Below are positions 8,128-17,693 of a stretch of DNA of 61,943 nt, one piece after another. Both the position numbers and the translations under genes were made by a program. The first letter of the stretch is position 1. Each line of letters starts with the position of its first letter. Source of the DNA: PWHG01 sp964406935 (GTDB lineage: Bacteria; Patescibacteriota; Patescibacteriia; Patescibacteriales; UBA12465); the NCBI GenBank assembly GCA_964406935.1, contig CAYOTM010000003.1, positions 1 through 61,943 on the forward strand. Reading direction: 5' to 3'. The notes under the pieces are model-generated. The model saw nothing but the letters and a program-made list of their open reading frames with translations, had not been told where the DNA came from and made no database searches.

Positions 8128-9437
8128 AATCTTTTACTTATCCAAGTTTTAACCCTCCCTTTAAAATTTTATTAATTTTAACTATTTTTAGTTTACCCTG
8201 GCAGACTAAATTAATTTTAAGACCAGCCCCAATTAATTATTGGGAGATTAGTTTGTTTTTGCCGATGATTTTATTGCTAATTATCACTTTATTTAATTGG
8301 CGTTTATTATTAAAAAACTTTCAGTCAAAAAAAATTTTTTCAGCAGCAATTGTTTCTTTAGTTGTATTAGAATTTTTTATTATTATTTCTTTGTTTTTTT
8401 CGCCAGACGTGTATTTATCGTTGTGGCGCTATTTAGTATTTTTATTGGCCGCTATTTTGTTTTTATTAGTTAGACAATTATCAAAAAGAGAGAAAAAATG
8501 GGCGCTATTTTCATGGTTAGTGGCAATATCCGGGCACGCCTTAGTCGGTATTTGGCAATTTTTAAGTCAAGATTCGGTTGCTTGTAAATATTTAGGTCTA
8601 GTTAATCATCAAGCGGCGCGCTTGGGGACTTCAGTGGTTGAAAGTTCAAGTGGCCGCTGGTTAAGGTCTTACGGCGGTTTTGATCACCCCAATGTTTTGG
8701 GCGGTCTAACTGCCTTATCGTCTTTACTGATAGTTGATTATTTATTAACCGAAAAAATTAAACAAAGTAGAGAGAAAATTTTTTTGTTAGTAGTTTATTT
8801 TATTTTAGTAGCTGCTTTGTTTTTTTCATTTTCTCGGAGCGCTTGGTTGGTTTTTATTTTTGGCCATTTATTTTTATTAGGTAAAACTTATTATTATAAA
8901 TTAGATAAACAAAGAATAGCGTTTTTATTAGGGGCTACCATTGTTTTGCTTAGTTTTTTAATAATTCCTTTTCAAGATTTAGTAAGCACGAGATTATTAA
9001 TGAAAGGACGTTTAGAGAATATTTCAATTACTGAGAGACAAGACAGTTTAAAGCAATTAAGTTTTGGTTCTGGGTCGCAGTTTTTATTCGGTCGAGGCCT
9101 GGGAGCGTCTACTTTCTGGCGAGCTCAAGTTGATGAGCAGGCAGGTTTAGTTAAACCCAGCTTTTTATATCAACCAATTCATAATGTTTGGTTATTATTA
9201 TGGTTAGAGATTGGTTTTTTTGGAGTTTTAGCTTTTTTCTTATTCTTGCTTAGCTTAGTAATTAAATTAATCAAAACCAAACAATTATTTAATTCGGCAG
9301 CTATCTTAGTTTTGTTAACCTGGCTAGTGCTATTTATGTTTGATCATTGGATAGTTTCTTCACCGCTTGGTTGGTGGTCGCTATTTTTTAGCTTGGCCCT
9401 GATAGACGCGGGTGACGATAAAATAATTATTTTGTAA
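8124..9437 (+). CDS. O-antigen ligase/polymerase-like membrane protein
   Basis: This is a 437-residue polytopic membrane protein with about 10-12 hydrophobic helices. It has the layout of the Wzy/WaaL (O-antigen ligase) family, including a larger extracytoplasmic loop in the C-terminal half around GRGLGASTFW and the HNVWLLLWLEIG segment. The latter resembles the conserved H-N-x-[YW/FL]-L-x-x-x-E-x-G pattern of these proteins. Family members polymerise glycans or move them from lipid carriers to acceptors on the outer face of the membrane. No glycan gene cluster surrounds it here. The 3' end overlaps the 3' end of a convergent small gene by 57 bp. Confidence 0.8.
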   Translation: MKSFTYPSFNPPFKILLILTIFSLPWQTKLILRPAPINYWEISLFLPMILLLIITLFNWRLLLKNFQSKKIFSAAIVSLVVLEFFIIISLFFSPDVYLSLWRYLVFLLAAILFLLVRQLSKREKKWALFSWLVAISGHALVGIWQFLSQDSVACKYLGLVNHQAARLGTSVVESSSGRWLRSYGGFDHPNVLGGLTALSSLLIVDYLLTEKIKQSREKIFLLVVYFILVAALFFSFSRSAWLVFIFGHLFLLGKTYYYKLDKQRIAFLLGATIVLLSFLIIPFQDLVSTRLLMKGRLENISITERQDSLKQLSFGSGSQFLFGRGLGASTFWRAQVDEQAGLVKPSFLYQPIHNVWLLLWLEIGFFGVLAFFLFLLSLVIKLIKTKQLFNSAAILVLLTWLVLFMFDHWIVSSPLGWWSLFFSLALIDAGDDKIIIL

Positions 9438-9638
9438 AAATAATAAATCAGTAATTAAATTTTCTAAACTAACAATAATTATCTGACTATCAATTATTTT
9501 TTGGTCAGATATTTTTTCTTTAATCACCTTTAAAATAGCTGCTAGGGTAGCAAAATAATCATCACTATAAACATGAAAGTTAACACTCTTTTCATCTTGA
9601 AGTAGTTGCCAACTAGGCATTAAATAATATTTTTTCAT
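9381..9638 (-). CDS. Small protein of unknown function downstream of radC
   Basis: This 85-residue protein has no signal peptide or membrane segment and no family I recognise. The sequence looks like a small alpha/beta domain with a hydrophobic pattern, and its start overlaps the stop of radC by 4 bp (ATGA-type overlap). That coupling is the main support for it being real. Its 3' end runs 57 bp into the convergent O-antigen-ligase-like gene. It could be a radC accessory factor, but nothing in the sequence proves this. Confidence 0.6.
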   Translation of the reverse strand: MKKYYLMPSWQLLQDEKSVNFHVYSDDYFATLAAILKVIKEKISDQKIIDSQIIIVSLENLITDLLFLQNNYFIVTRVYQGQAKK

Positions 9639-10318
9639 ATTAAACTAATAAATTTATTGTCAGCAATAATTAAATGATCAAGTAAACTGATGCCTAAAAT
9701 ATCGCCCGCTTTTTTTAAATTTTTAGTAATCACTAAATCCTCTGGGCTCGGCTTAAGATTGCCTGAAGGATGATTATGAGCAATAATAACGGCGGCCGCT
9801 AGCTGCAAAATAGCTGGCTGAAAAACTTCTCGGGGGTGGATTAAGCTGGCATTAATCAGGCCACTAGAAATAATTTCCTCGTGAATTAATTGATAGTGAT
9901 TATTTAAATATAAACCCCTCACTTGTTCTTTAATTAAGCCGCGCATATCAACTAAATAATTAAAAACATCTCGTGAGTCTCTAATAATTAATTTTCCTTG
10001 GTTTTCTTTTTGGAAAAAACGTCTTCCCAACTCGAAGCAGGCGACTATCTGGCAAGCTTTATTTAAGGGGATATCAAATTCTTTAGCTAGAGTTTTGGCC
10101 TGCACTTCTTTAATAATATTTTTCTCTCCATAATCTTTAAGGAGGCGAGTAGTCATTGTTAAGAGATCTTCTTTTTTAGTGCCTGCTCCTAAAATTAAGG
10201 CCAATAATTCGCTAGTTTTTAGTCGACCCGGTCCCTGAGCGATTAATTTTTCTCGAGGACGATTTTCGGGGGCCAGCTCTTTAATTTTGAAGCAATATTT
10301 TTGACTAGAGTCAGGCAT
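9635..10318 (-). CDS. radC: RadC family JAB/MPN-domain protein
   Basis: The 227-residue protein has the RadC layout. A helix-hairpin-helix-like N-terminal region comes first (about 18-95, including RPREKLIAQGPGRLKTSELLA). A JAB/MPN+ metalloprotease-fold domain follows (about 100-227) with the metal motif HNHPSGNLKPSPED. Despite the historical DNA-repair name, the biochemical role of RadC is unsettled. It is transcribed divergently from the M16 peptidase gene across 153 bp of very AT-rich DNA, and it is followed by a coupled 85-residue gene. A full-length and intact metal site suggests it is functional. Confidence 0.92.
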   Translation of the reverse strand: MPDSSQKYCFKIKELAPENRPREKLIAQGPGRLKTSELLALILGAGTKKEDLLTMTTRLLKDYGEKNIIKEVQAKTLAKEFDIPLNKACQIVACFELGRRFFQKENQGKLIIRDSRDVFNYLVDMRGLIKEQVRGLYLNNHYQLIHEEIISSGLINASLIHPREVFQPAILQLAAAVIIAHNHPSGNLKPSPEDLVITKNLKKAGDILGISLLDHLIIADNKFISLI

Positions 10319-10471
10319 TTGATAATTGATTAATTTTTAACAGTAAAATTAAAGGATTAAATTCACCTTTTAATTATAAGTTAGATGTGATAAATTAAAG
10401 TTAAAGATAGAAAATATTATTATTTTTTATTAATTTTTATTAATTATTTTATATTATATTAAATAAAATTT

Positions 10472-11755
10472 ATGTTAGTGATGAATACTAAGCTACAGGC
10501 TAAAAAATTAAAAAATGGCTTCCAGTTAATTAATCTAAACTCGCCAACTGCCTTAACTGCTACTGCGCTGGTAATGGTTAAAACTGGTTCTAAATATGAA
10601 TCAGCTGCCGAAAATGGCTTGTCTCATTTTCTTGAACACCTCTTTTTTAAAGGGACCAAAAAACGACCCAACGCTTTAGTATTATCTAGCGATCTTGATT
10701 CCTTGGGTAGCGAGTATAACGCCTTTACAAGCAAAGAATATACGGGCTACTGGATTAAAACGGCCGCTGGCCGTCTTGGGCCGGCTCTAGATATTTTAGC
10801 CGATATGTTGTCGGCCCCCTTATTTCCTGCCGAAGAAGTAGAGCGAGAAAAAGGAGTAATTATTGAAGAAGTCAAAATGTATGAAGATAATCCTTTAATG
10901 CACATTGAAGATGTTTTTGAAACTTGTTTATATGGTGATACACCAGCGGGCTGGGAAGTAATTGGCACCCGAGAAAATATTAAATCATTTTCAAGGTCAC
11001 TATTAGTTGATTATTATCAACGGCAATATGGGGCTAACAGTCAGACTCTAATTTTAAGTGGGGCTATTTCTAAACAAGAAGTTTCCCTGGCTAGTCGTTT
11101 GTTTTCCCAGTTTCCTAAAAATAACTGGCAAGACAAATTAGCTGTTAAAGACACCCAAGTTAAACCGACTCTTAAAATTGTCCAAAAAAAAATTGATCAA
11201 GTTAACTTGTCTTTAGGGGTGCGGGCTTTTCCGGTTGGTCATCCTCAAGAAATTCCTCTTAAATTGTTAAGTTTAATTTTGGGGGGTTCAATGAGTTCCC
11301 GATTATTTGTTAATTTACGTGAACGACGTGGCCTCGCTTATTATGTTAAAACAGTAGCTGAACAATATTCGGATTCTGGTTATTTAACCACCCAGGCTGG
11401 CGTTCCCTTGGATAAATTAACTGAAGCAATTCAAGTAATTATTAATGAATATCAGCAAATTGCTGATCATAAAATTGACTTGGCTGAATTAAAACGAGTT
11501 AAGGAAATGGCCATTGGTCGTCTTCAATTACATTTAGAATCTAGCGATGACTTAGCTAATTGGTATGGAAGACAAGTAGTGACTCGTTCTAAATTTATTT
11601 CGCCGGCTCAATATATTAAAGCCTTAGAGCAAGTAAGTGCTGATCAACTTCAAGAAGTAGCCCAAACAATTTTTTCTCAGCCCCTTAATCTAGCGGTGAT
11701 TGGGAATATATCAACTAAAAAAACTGATAAATTACTTAATTGTTTAGTAAAATAA
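10472..11755 (+). CDS. M16 family zinc peptidase
   Basis: This 427-residue protein is an M16 (pitrilysin/mitochondrial-processing-peptidase-like) family member. The inverted zinc motif HxxEH is present as LSHFLEHLFF at about residue 51. The distal glutamate region GVIIEEVKMYEDNP lies at about residue 128. The C-terminal half contains the R/Y substrate-binding segment (RERRGLAYYVKT). It has the size of a single-repeat, two-domain M16B subunit that would work as a homodimer. There is no signal peptide, so it acts in the cytoplasm, probably on peptides. It starts 153 bp from divergent radC and its stop is 7 bp before the helicase start. Confidence 0.92.
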   Translation: MLVMNTKLQAKKLKNGFQLINLNSPTALTATALVMVKTGSKYESAAENGLSHFLEHLFFKGTKKRPNALVLSSDLDSLGSEYNAFTSKEYTGYWIKTAAGRLGPALDILADMLSAPLFPAEEVEREKGVIIEEVKMYEDNPLMHIEDVFETCLYGDTPAGWEVIGTRENIKSFSRSLLVDYYQRQYGANSQTLILSGAISKQEVSLASRLFSQFPKNNWQDKLAVKDTQVKPTLKIVQKKIDQVNLSLGVRAFPVGHPQEIPLKLLSLILGGSMSSRLFVNLRERRGLAYYVKTVAEQYSDSGYLTTQAGVPLDKLTEAIQVIINEYQQIADHKIDLAELKRVKEMAIGRLQLHLESSDDLANWYGRQVVTRSKFISPAQYIKALEQVSADQLQEVAQTIFSQPLNLAVIGNISTKKTDKLLNCLVK

Positions 11756-11761
11756 TTTCTT

Positions 11762-14734
11762 ATGTCGGAAGCGGCCATTAAATTTAATCACGCTCAACAG
11801 TCGGCTGTTTTGCATCAAGCCGGGCCAATGTTGGTAGTAGCTGGCGCCGGCACTGGTAAAACCAGTGTTTTAATTGGTCGCTTAATTAATTTATTATTAA
11901 AACATCAAGTGCCATCGGAGGCGGTCTTATTATTAACTTTTACCGAAAAAGCAGCTAGCGAAATTGAAGAGCGGGCTGATCGTTTATTGCCTTATGGTTA
12001 TTTTGATGCCCAAATTAGTACTTTTCATAGTTTTGCCGAAAAAATCTTACGAGAATATGGTTTAGAAATTGGTTTACCAATTGATTTTAAATTATTAACT
12101 ACCGTTGATCAGTGGGTTTTTTTAAAACAGAATCTTGATCTTTTATCTTTAGATTATTATCGCCCACTAGGCAATCCGAATAAATTTATTAGTGAGCTAT
12201 TAAAGCACTTTTCTCGATTAAAGGATGAGAATATTTCCTCACGTGATTATTGGGATTTTGTTGAATCTTTAGATTTGGATCAAGATGATATTTTCGGTAG
12301 TGCTCCTATTAAGCGTCGTTCAAAAAAAGAAAAAAACGAAGAGGCCTCTTTGGATGCTGAGCGTTTAAAAGAATTGGCTAATGCCTATCAAGTTTATAAT
12401 CAATTATTATTAGATAATAGTTATTTAGATTTTGGTGATTTAATTATTTACTGCCTTCGCTTATTTAAACAGCGACCTAATTTATTACAACAACTGCGGC
12501 AACGTTATCGCCATATTATGGTTGATGAATTTCAAGATACTAATTGGGCGCAATATGAATTAGTTAAACAGTTAGCGGCTCCTGACAATAATTTATTAGT
12601 AGTAGGCGACGACGATCAGGCAATTTATAAATTTCGAGGAGCTTCTTTAGCTAATATTATGCAGTTTAAGGAAGATTTTCCTCAGGCTAAAGAAGTTTTG
12701 TTAACAGAAAACTATCGTTCACAACAAGAGATTTTAGATCGCGCCTATCAGTGCGTTAGCCATAATAATCCTCATCGTTTAGAAATTAAATTAGGAATTG
12801 ATAAAAAATTAATTTCTCGAGTTCCAGCCGTTAAGGAACCAGCCGTTACTTTCTCTAATTTTCCTCAGGCGACCAATGAATTATTTTTTGTGGCTAAAAC
12901 CATTCAAGACATTTATCAAACAGCTAAAAAGAATTCTTTAGATATTAGTTGGTCAGATTTTGCCATTTTAGCGCGCTCCAATGAGACCGCCGAAACTTTT
13001 TCGCGAGAATTAAGTCGTCGACAAATACCCAATCAATTCGTTTCTTTACGAGGGCTTTATCGTAAATCTATTATTTTGGACTGCCTAGCTTATTTGCGAG
13101 TTTTAAATGATTTTAAGTCAGCCGCCTCTTTATTTCGTTTATTTAATTTACCGGCCTTTAGTCTGCCGTATCCAGAAATCATTAAGCTCAATAATTTTGC
13201 TCAAAAAAAACACTGGTCTTTGTTGGATGCTTTAGAGCAAATGCGGGTAGTTCCTAATATTAGCCAGGAAGCCGTTTCTAAGGGGGACGCTTTATTAAAA
13301 TTACTAAACCAGCACTATCAGTTAGCCAAAAGTGGCAAAGCTAGTCAGATATTTTTATCCTTTGTTAGAGACTCAGGCTTAATTACTCACTTAGATTATG
13401 ATCGCGATCAAGAACAATTTTCTTATTTAAATCAGTTTTATAAAAAAATTAAAAATTTTGAAGAATCATTGCCCCTGGCTAAATTATCTGATTTTTTAGA
13501 AATTTTAGATTGGGAAATGGAGGCGGGCGATAGCGGCTCCTTAACTCTAGATTTTGTTGACAATGACACTGTTCGGGTAATGACGGTTCATGCCGCCAAG
13601 GGGCTAGAATTTAAATATGTTTTTTTAGTCGGTCTATCAGAAAGAAAATTTCCGACCACTAATCGTCAGGACCGAATTGCGATGGCCGACCAATTAATTA
13701 AAGAAAAAATTAATAGTTCGGCTGATAGTCACTTAGAAGAAGAGCGTCGGCTCTTTTATGTAGCAATGACGCGGGCAAAAAATAAATTATTTTTAAGTGC
13801 TTGGAGAAATGCTGGAGCAACTCGAGAAAAGAAAATTTCTCGTTTTGTATCTGAGACTGGTTTGATTGATGTAAATATTGAAACTCCTGTCGACTTAAAA
13901 CCACAACCTTTAAATGATGACTTACAGGAAAATCAGGATGTTTTATTGACCAGCAATCAAGATTTAGTTTTACCTACTAAATTTTCTTTTTCCCAATTAG
14001 CGGCCTTTGATAATTGTCCTTTACAGTATAAATTTGCTTTTGTTTTAAAAATTCCTGCGCCGACTGATAAGGCTAGTTTAATTTTTGGTCGGGTAATGCA
14101 TACCGTGTTATATGAATTTTTAAAACCCCTTGCGATTGGTGGGCAGGCTGATTTATTTGCGAAGCAAAATACCTCGTTACTGGAATTAAATTGGGAGCGA
14201 TTAGAAAAAATTTTTAAAGAACGCTGGGTAGAAGATGGTTATCAAAGCAAAGAGGAACGAAATAAATATTATCAGCAAGGACGGCAAGCTTTAAAAAAAT
14301 TTCTTCAGCAAATTAATCAACAAGTGCCGACAATTTTATTTTTAGAAAAAAGTTTTAGCTTTCACTTAGACCAAGACACTATTAAAGGAACGATTGATCG
14401 TGTAGATAAACTAGCCGATGGCTCGCTCTCAGTAATTGATTATAAAACCGGGGAAGCTAAAGAAGAATTAAATTACAAAAATAAACGTCAACTAATTTTA
14501 TATCAAATATTTTTGGAAAAAATCCTTGGCTTAAAAGTTAGCTCGCTAAGTTATTATTATTTAAATAGCGGGGAAATTTTAAGCTTTGTTGCCTCTGATA
14601 AGGAAAAAAGTAAACTCGAAGTAGAGATTAAACAACAAATCGCTGAAATTAAAGAGAAAAAGTTTTTGCCGAAGCCGTCGCTGATGTGTCATTATTGTGA
14701 CTTCAAGGATATCTGTCCCTGGCGACAACTTTAA
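11762..14734 (+). CDS. UvrD/AddA-type DNA helicase with C-terminal Fe-S PD-(D/E)XK nuclease
   Basis: This is a 990-residue superfamily 1A helicase. Walker A is GAGTGKTSVL (about 28-37), motif II is VDEFQDTN (about 257), and the helicase core runs to about 680 with VMTVHAAKGLEF and VAMTRAK. The C-terminal part (about 740-990) is a RecB-like PD-(D/E)XK nuclease with catalytic segments GTIDRVD and VIDYKTGE. One cysteine in FDNCPLQ plus three in CHYCDFKDIC make the four-Cys Fe-S pattern known from AddB/AdnA-type nucleases. It probably unwinds and resects double-strand breaks. Whether a partner subunit exists cannot be judged here. The gene is tightly packed with the M16 peptidase upstream. Confidence 0.9.
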   Translation: MSEAAIKFNHAQQSAVLHQAGPMLVVAGAGTGKTSVLIGRLINLLLKHQVPSEAVLLLTFTEKAASEIEERADRLLPYGYFDAQISTFHSFAEKILREYGLEIGLPIDFKLLTTVDQWVFLKQNLDLLSLDYYRPLGNPNKFISELLKHFSRLKDENISSRDYWDFVESLDLDQDDIFGSAPIKRRSKKEKNEEASLDAERLKELANAYQVYNQLLLDNSYLDFGDLIIYCLRLFKQRPNLLQQLRQRYRHIMVDEFQDTNWAQYELVKQLAAPDNNLLVVGDDDQAIYKFRGASLANIMQFKEDFPQAKEVLLTENYRSQQEILDRAYQCVSHNNPHRLEIKLGIDKKLISRVPAVKEPAVTFSNFPQATNELFFVAKTIQDIYQTAKKNSLDISWSDFAILARSNETAETFSRELSRRQIPNQFVSLRGLYRKSIILDCLAYLRVLNDFKSAASLFRLFNLPAFSLPYPEIIKLNNFAQKKHWSLLDALEQMRVVPNISQEAVSKGDALLKLLNQHYQLAKSGKASQIFLSFVRDSGLITHLDYDRDQEQFSYLNQFYKKIKNFEESLPLAKLSDFLEILDWEMEAGDSGSLTLDFVDNDTVRVMTVHAAKGLEFKYVFLVGLSERKFPTTNRQDRIAMADQLIKEKINSSADSHLEEERRLFYVAMTRAKNKLFLSAWRNAGATREKKISRFVSETGLIDVNIETPVDLKPQPLNDDLQENQDVLLTSNQDLVLPTKFSFSQLAAFDNCPLQYKFAFVLKIPAPTDKASLIFGRVMHTVLYEFLKPLAIGGQADLFAKQNTSLLELNWERLEKIFKERWVEDGYQSKEERNKYYQQGRQALKKFLQQINQQVPTILFLEKSFSFHLDQDTIKGTIDRVDKLADGSLSVIDYKTGEAKEELNYKNKRQLILYQIFLEKILGLKVSSLSYYYLNSGEILSFVASDKEKSKLEVEIKQQIAEIKEKKFLPKPSLMCHYCDFKDICPWRQL

Positions 14735-14759
14735 TTAAATTTGTTAAACTTAATTTATT

Positions 14760-15440
14760 ATGTTACCTGAATCTTTTTTCTCCCAATTTAAGTTACGTTG
14801 GTTTTTATATTTTTTTATTATTCTTTTTTGGTCTCTATGGTTAGTTAATCAACAAGTCTTAAGTCATAAGCGTTTAATCGTTGATGATTGTTTGCGAGAT
14901 ATTCCTGATTATCCGGTGGTCATTGTTTTGGGAGCGGGAGTTGATAGCAATAGTCAGCCTGGTCCTTTATTTAGAGATCGATTACAGGCGGCTAGCATTT
15001 TATATAAAACCAATAAAGCCTCTAAAATTTTAGTTAGTGGTTATAGTAGTCGCTATGGTTATAATGAATTAAATCCTGCTCGCAATTATTTATTAAATCA
15101 AGAAATTGAGCCAGAAAATATTTTTTTAGATTATCAAGGCTCTAATACTTTTGCTTCCTTTTATCGAGCTAAGAATCTTTTTGGAATCGATCAAGCTTTA
15201 ATAGTTACCCAAAGCTTTCATTTACCCCGAGCCCTTTACTTGGCTAATAAATTAGGAATTGAAGCTTTAGGTTGTATTGCTGATAATCAACAATATGATA
15301 TTAACCAATCAACTAAACAGCGAGAAATTTTAGCTCGGGTTAAGGCCTGGTTAGATATTAATTTAGGAGTTTCTTTAAATTTAGCCGAACCGCCAGTTGA
15401 TTTATCAGCTAGTGGTCAAAAAACTTGGCATGATAATTAA
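14760..15440 (+). CDS. DUF218 (YdcF/SanA-like) membrane-anchored protein
   Basis: The 226-residue protein has one N-terminal membrane helix (about 12-30) followed by a DUF218 domain outside the membrane. The typical start VVIVLGAGVDSNSQPGPLF, the mid-segment ILVSGYSS and the VTQSFHLPRAL motif are all visible. SanA and YdcF relatives affect envelope permeability and vancomycin sensitivity; the biochemical activity is unknown. It lies between the helicase and ruvB with short gaps (25 and 11 bp), so it is probably part of the same transcript. Confidence 0.85.
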   Translation: MLPESFFSQFKLRWFLYFFIILFWSLWLVNQQVLSHKRLIVDDCLRDIPDYPVVIVLGAGVDSNSQPGPLFRDRLQAASILYKTNKASKILVSGYSSRYGYNELNPARNYLLNQEIEPENIFLDYQGSNTFASFYRAKNLFGIDQALIVTQSFHLPRALYLANKLGIEALGCIADNQQYDINQSTKQREILARVKAWLDINLGVSLNLAEPPVDLSASGQKTWHDN

Positions 15441-15451
15441 TCCAAAAAACT

Positions 15452-16474
15452 ATGATTATTAATGACGATCGTTTCTTGGCCGCTGATGTTCAAGCCGAAG
15501 ATGACAAACTAGAACAAACCTTACGACCTCGGACTTTAGACGAATATGTTGGTCAAGAAATAATTAAACAAAATTTAAGTATTACTATTGCGGCGGCCAA
15601 GCAACGACAGGAAACAATTGAGCATGTTTTATTATATGGTGCTCCTGGTTTAGGGAAAACCACTCTAGCACATGTAATCGCTAATGAAATTGGCGCGAAA
15701 ATTCGAGTTACCTCTGGCCCAGCAATTGAAAAAAGTGGTGATTTGGCAGCTATTTTGAGCAATTTAGAGGAGGGCGACATTTTATTTATTGATGAAATTC
15801 ATCGTCTCCCGAAAACAGTGGAAGAAGTTTTATATCCAGCGATGGAGGATTACGCTCTTGATATTATTATGGGTAAAGGACCTAGTGCTCGCACCCTCCG
15901 TTTAGATTTACCAAAGTTTTCTGTCATTGGAGCAACCACTCTAGCTAGTTTATTATCAGCCCCCTTGCGTGATCGTTTTGGGATTGTTCATCATTTAAAT
16001 TTTTATGAAACAGGAGAGATAGAAAGAATTATTATTCGCAGTGCTAATATTTTACAAATTGATTTAGCTTCGGGAGCAGCTACTGAAATTGCTAAAAGAT
16101 CGCGCAAAACCCCCCGGATTGCTAATCGCTTACTTAAACGAGTTCGTGATTATTGTCAAGTAAAACATCAAGGAATTATTAATCCGGAAAATTGTTTATC
16201 ATCTTTTCAATTATTAGGGATTGATGATTTAGGATTAGATGCGGTTGATCGTCGACTCCTGTCCTTAATTGCTGAAAAATTTAACGGTGGTCCGGTTGGT
16301 TTAAACACTTTAGCTGCAGCTACTGGCGAAGATAGTGATACGATTGAAAATATTTATGAGCCTTATTTAATGCAACTCGGCTTTCTTGATCGTTCTCCTC
16401 GAGGGAGAGTATTAACAGCAGCCGCCTATAAACATTTAGGCTTGGAAATACCCGTTTCTAATAAATTATTTTAA
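15452..16474 (+). CDS. ruvB: Holliday junction branch-migration ATPase RuvB
   Basis: RuvB is the hexameric AAA+ motor that drives Holliday-junction branch migration with RuvA. The 340-residue protein is full length. It shows the N-terminal LRPRTLDEYVGQ block, Walker A GAPGLGKTT (about 63-71), Walker B with DEIHRLPK (about 112), sensor/arginine-finger segments around APLRDRFG, and the C-terminal winged-helix domain ending near FLDRSPRGR. ruvA and ruvC are not in the window. It is followed by queA after 21 bp, a pairing common in bacteria. Confidence 0.96.
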   Translation: MIINDDRFLAADVQAEDDKLEQTLRPRTLDEYVGQEIIKQNLSITIAAAKQRQETIEHVLLYGAPGLGKTTLAHVIANEIGAKIRVTSGPAIEKSGDLAAILSNLEEGDILFIDEIHRLPKTVEEVLYPAMEDYALDIIMGKGPSARTLRLDLPKFSVIGATTLASLLSAPLRDRFGIVHHLNFYETGEIERIIIRSANILQIDLASGAATEIAKRSRKTPRIANRLLKRVRDYCQVKHQGIINPENCLSSFQLLGIDDLGLDAVDRRLLSLIAEKFNGGPVGLNTLAAATGEDSDTIENIYEPYLMQLGFLDRSPRGRVLTAAAYKHLGLEIPVSNKLF

Positions 16475-16495
16475 GTAGTTAGGTTTTTAATTTTT

Positions 16496-17563
16496 ATGTG
16501 GCGTAAACAGGATTTTGATTATCGTTTACCAACTGAATTAATTGCTCAAACACCAGTTAAACCGCGCGATTTTGCGCGGCTTTTATTAGTAAATAAACAT
16601 CAAAAGAAAATTCAGCATGATATTTTTTATCATTTAGATAAGTATTTAAAACCTGGCGATTTGTTAGTGGTTAATGATTCTAAGGTTATCCCTGCGAGAT
16701 TATTTGGTAAAAAAAAGAGCGGCGGGCAGCTAGAAGTTTTTTTGTTAAAACAATTAAATTCTAATCATTGGCAATGCCTGCTTAAAGGAAAAATTAAATT
16801 AGAATCCGAAATTATTTTGAGTAAAAATTTACAAGCCGTCGCTGTTAAACAAGAGGGGGCGGGGGTATGGCAATTAAAATTTAATCAAAAAAATCCCCAG
16901 CTAAACAATAGTTTATTTAAATTAGGTCAAACCCCCTTACCTCCTTATATTAGACGAGGCTTAGCTACTCAGGCTGATTATCGTCATTATCAAACTGTTT
17001 ATGCTAACGAGCAACAAGCCGGTTCAGTGGCTGCTCCAACCGCTGGCTTACATTTTACTAATCGTTTACTTAAAAAAATATCTCAGGTTGGTGTTGAATT
17101 AGCTACCGTTACTTTACATGTTGGTTTAGGAACTTTTCAGCCAGTTAAAGTAGAGGATATTAGACAGCATCAAATGCATCAAGAGTCTTTAATTATTTCG
17201 CCAATTAATCTTCAAAAAATTATTCAAGCTCGTCAGCGGGGAAGGCGGATCATTGCCGTTGGTACTACCAGTTGTCGCTCATTGGAAACTTTAGCTCAGC
17301 ACTTACAGAATAATTTATTTTCGGTTGATAATAAATTAAGCAGACAATCTTATTTTCAGGCTAATACAGATATTTTTATTTATCCTGGTTACCAATTTTT
17401 ATTGACTGATGCTTTAATTACTAACTTTCATTTACCGCAATCCACCTTATTAATGCTGGTATTTGCTTTAGCTGGTAAAAAATTAATTGATCAAGCTTAT
17501 CATCAAGCAATTCAACAAAAATATCGATTTTTTAGTTATGGGGATGCGATGTTTATTTATTAA
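16496..17563 (+). CDS. queA: S-adenosylmethionine:tRNA ribosyltransferase-isomerase
   Basis: QueA transfers and isomerises the ribosyl part of SAM onto 7-aminomethyl-7-deazaguanine at tRNA position 34, making epoxyqueuosine. The 355-residue protein is full length. It carries the family blocks FDYRLPTELIAQTP at the N-terminus, LLVVNDSKVIPARL, SVAAPTAGLHFT and the C-terminal TNFHLPQSTLLMLV. Other queuosine genes are not in this window, so substrates may be salvaged. It lies 21 bp after ruvB. The start is an ATG preceded by T-rich sequence without a Shine-Dalgarno. Confidence 0.95.
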   Translation: MWRKQDFDYRLPTELIAQTPVKPRDFARLLLVNKHQKKIQHDIFYHLDKYLKPGDLLVVNDSKVIPARLFGKKKSGGQLEVFLLKQLNSNHWQCLLKGKIKLESEIILSKNLQAVAVKQEGAGVWQLKFNQKNPQLNNSLFKLGQTPLPPYIRRGLATQADYRHYQTVYANEQQAGSVAAPTAGLHFTNRLLKKISQVGVELATVTLHVGLGTFQPVKVEDIRQHQMHQESLIISPINLQKIIQARQRGRRIIAVGTTSCRSLETLAQHLQNNLFSVDNKLSRQSYFQANTDIFIYPGYQFLLTDALITNFHLPQSTLLMLVFALAGKKLIDQAYHQAIQQKYRFFSYGDAMFIY

Positions 17564-17693
17564 AAAGAATTAGTTTTTGATTGTTTTTTAAATAACTTTA
17601 GATAAAATATTGGCTTTTAAGCTCCAGTTGCTTTTTTTGTTTTTTCATGTTAAGCTATTAACAATCTTTTATTTTTTTATTTTTCATTATTTT

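Noticed and set aside
17610..17693. TTG start extending LepB by 28 residues
   Set aside because: It would put a second hydrophobic stretch before the normal signal-peptidase N-terminus. The ATG at 17694 fits the family length and the local start context.
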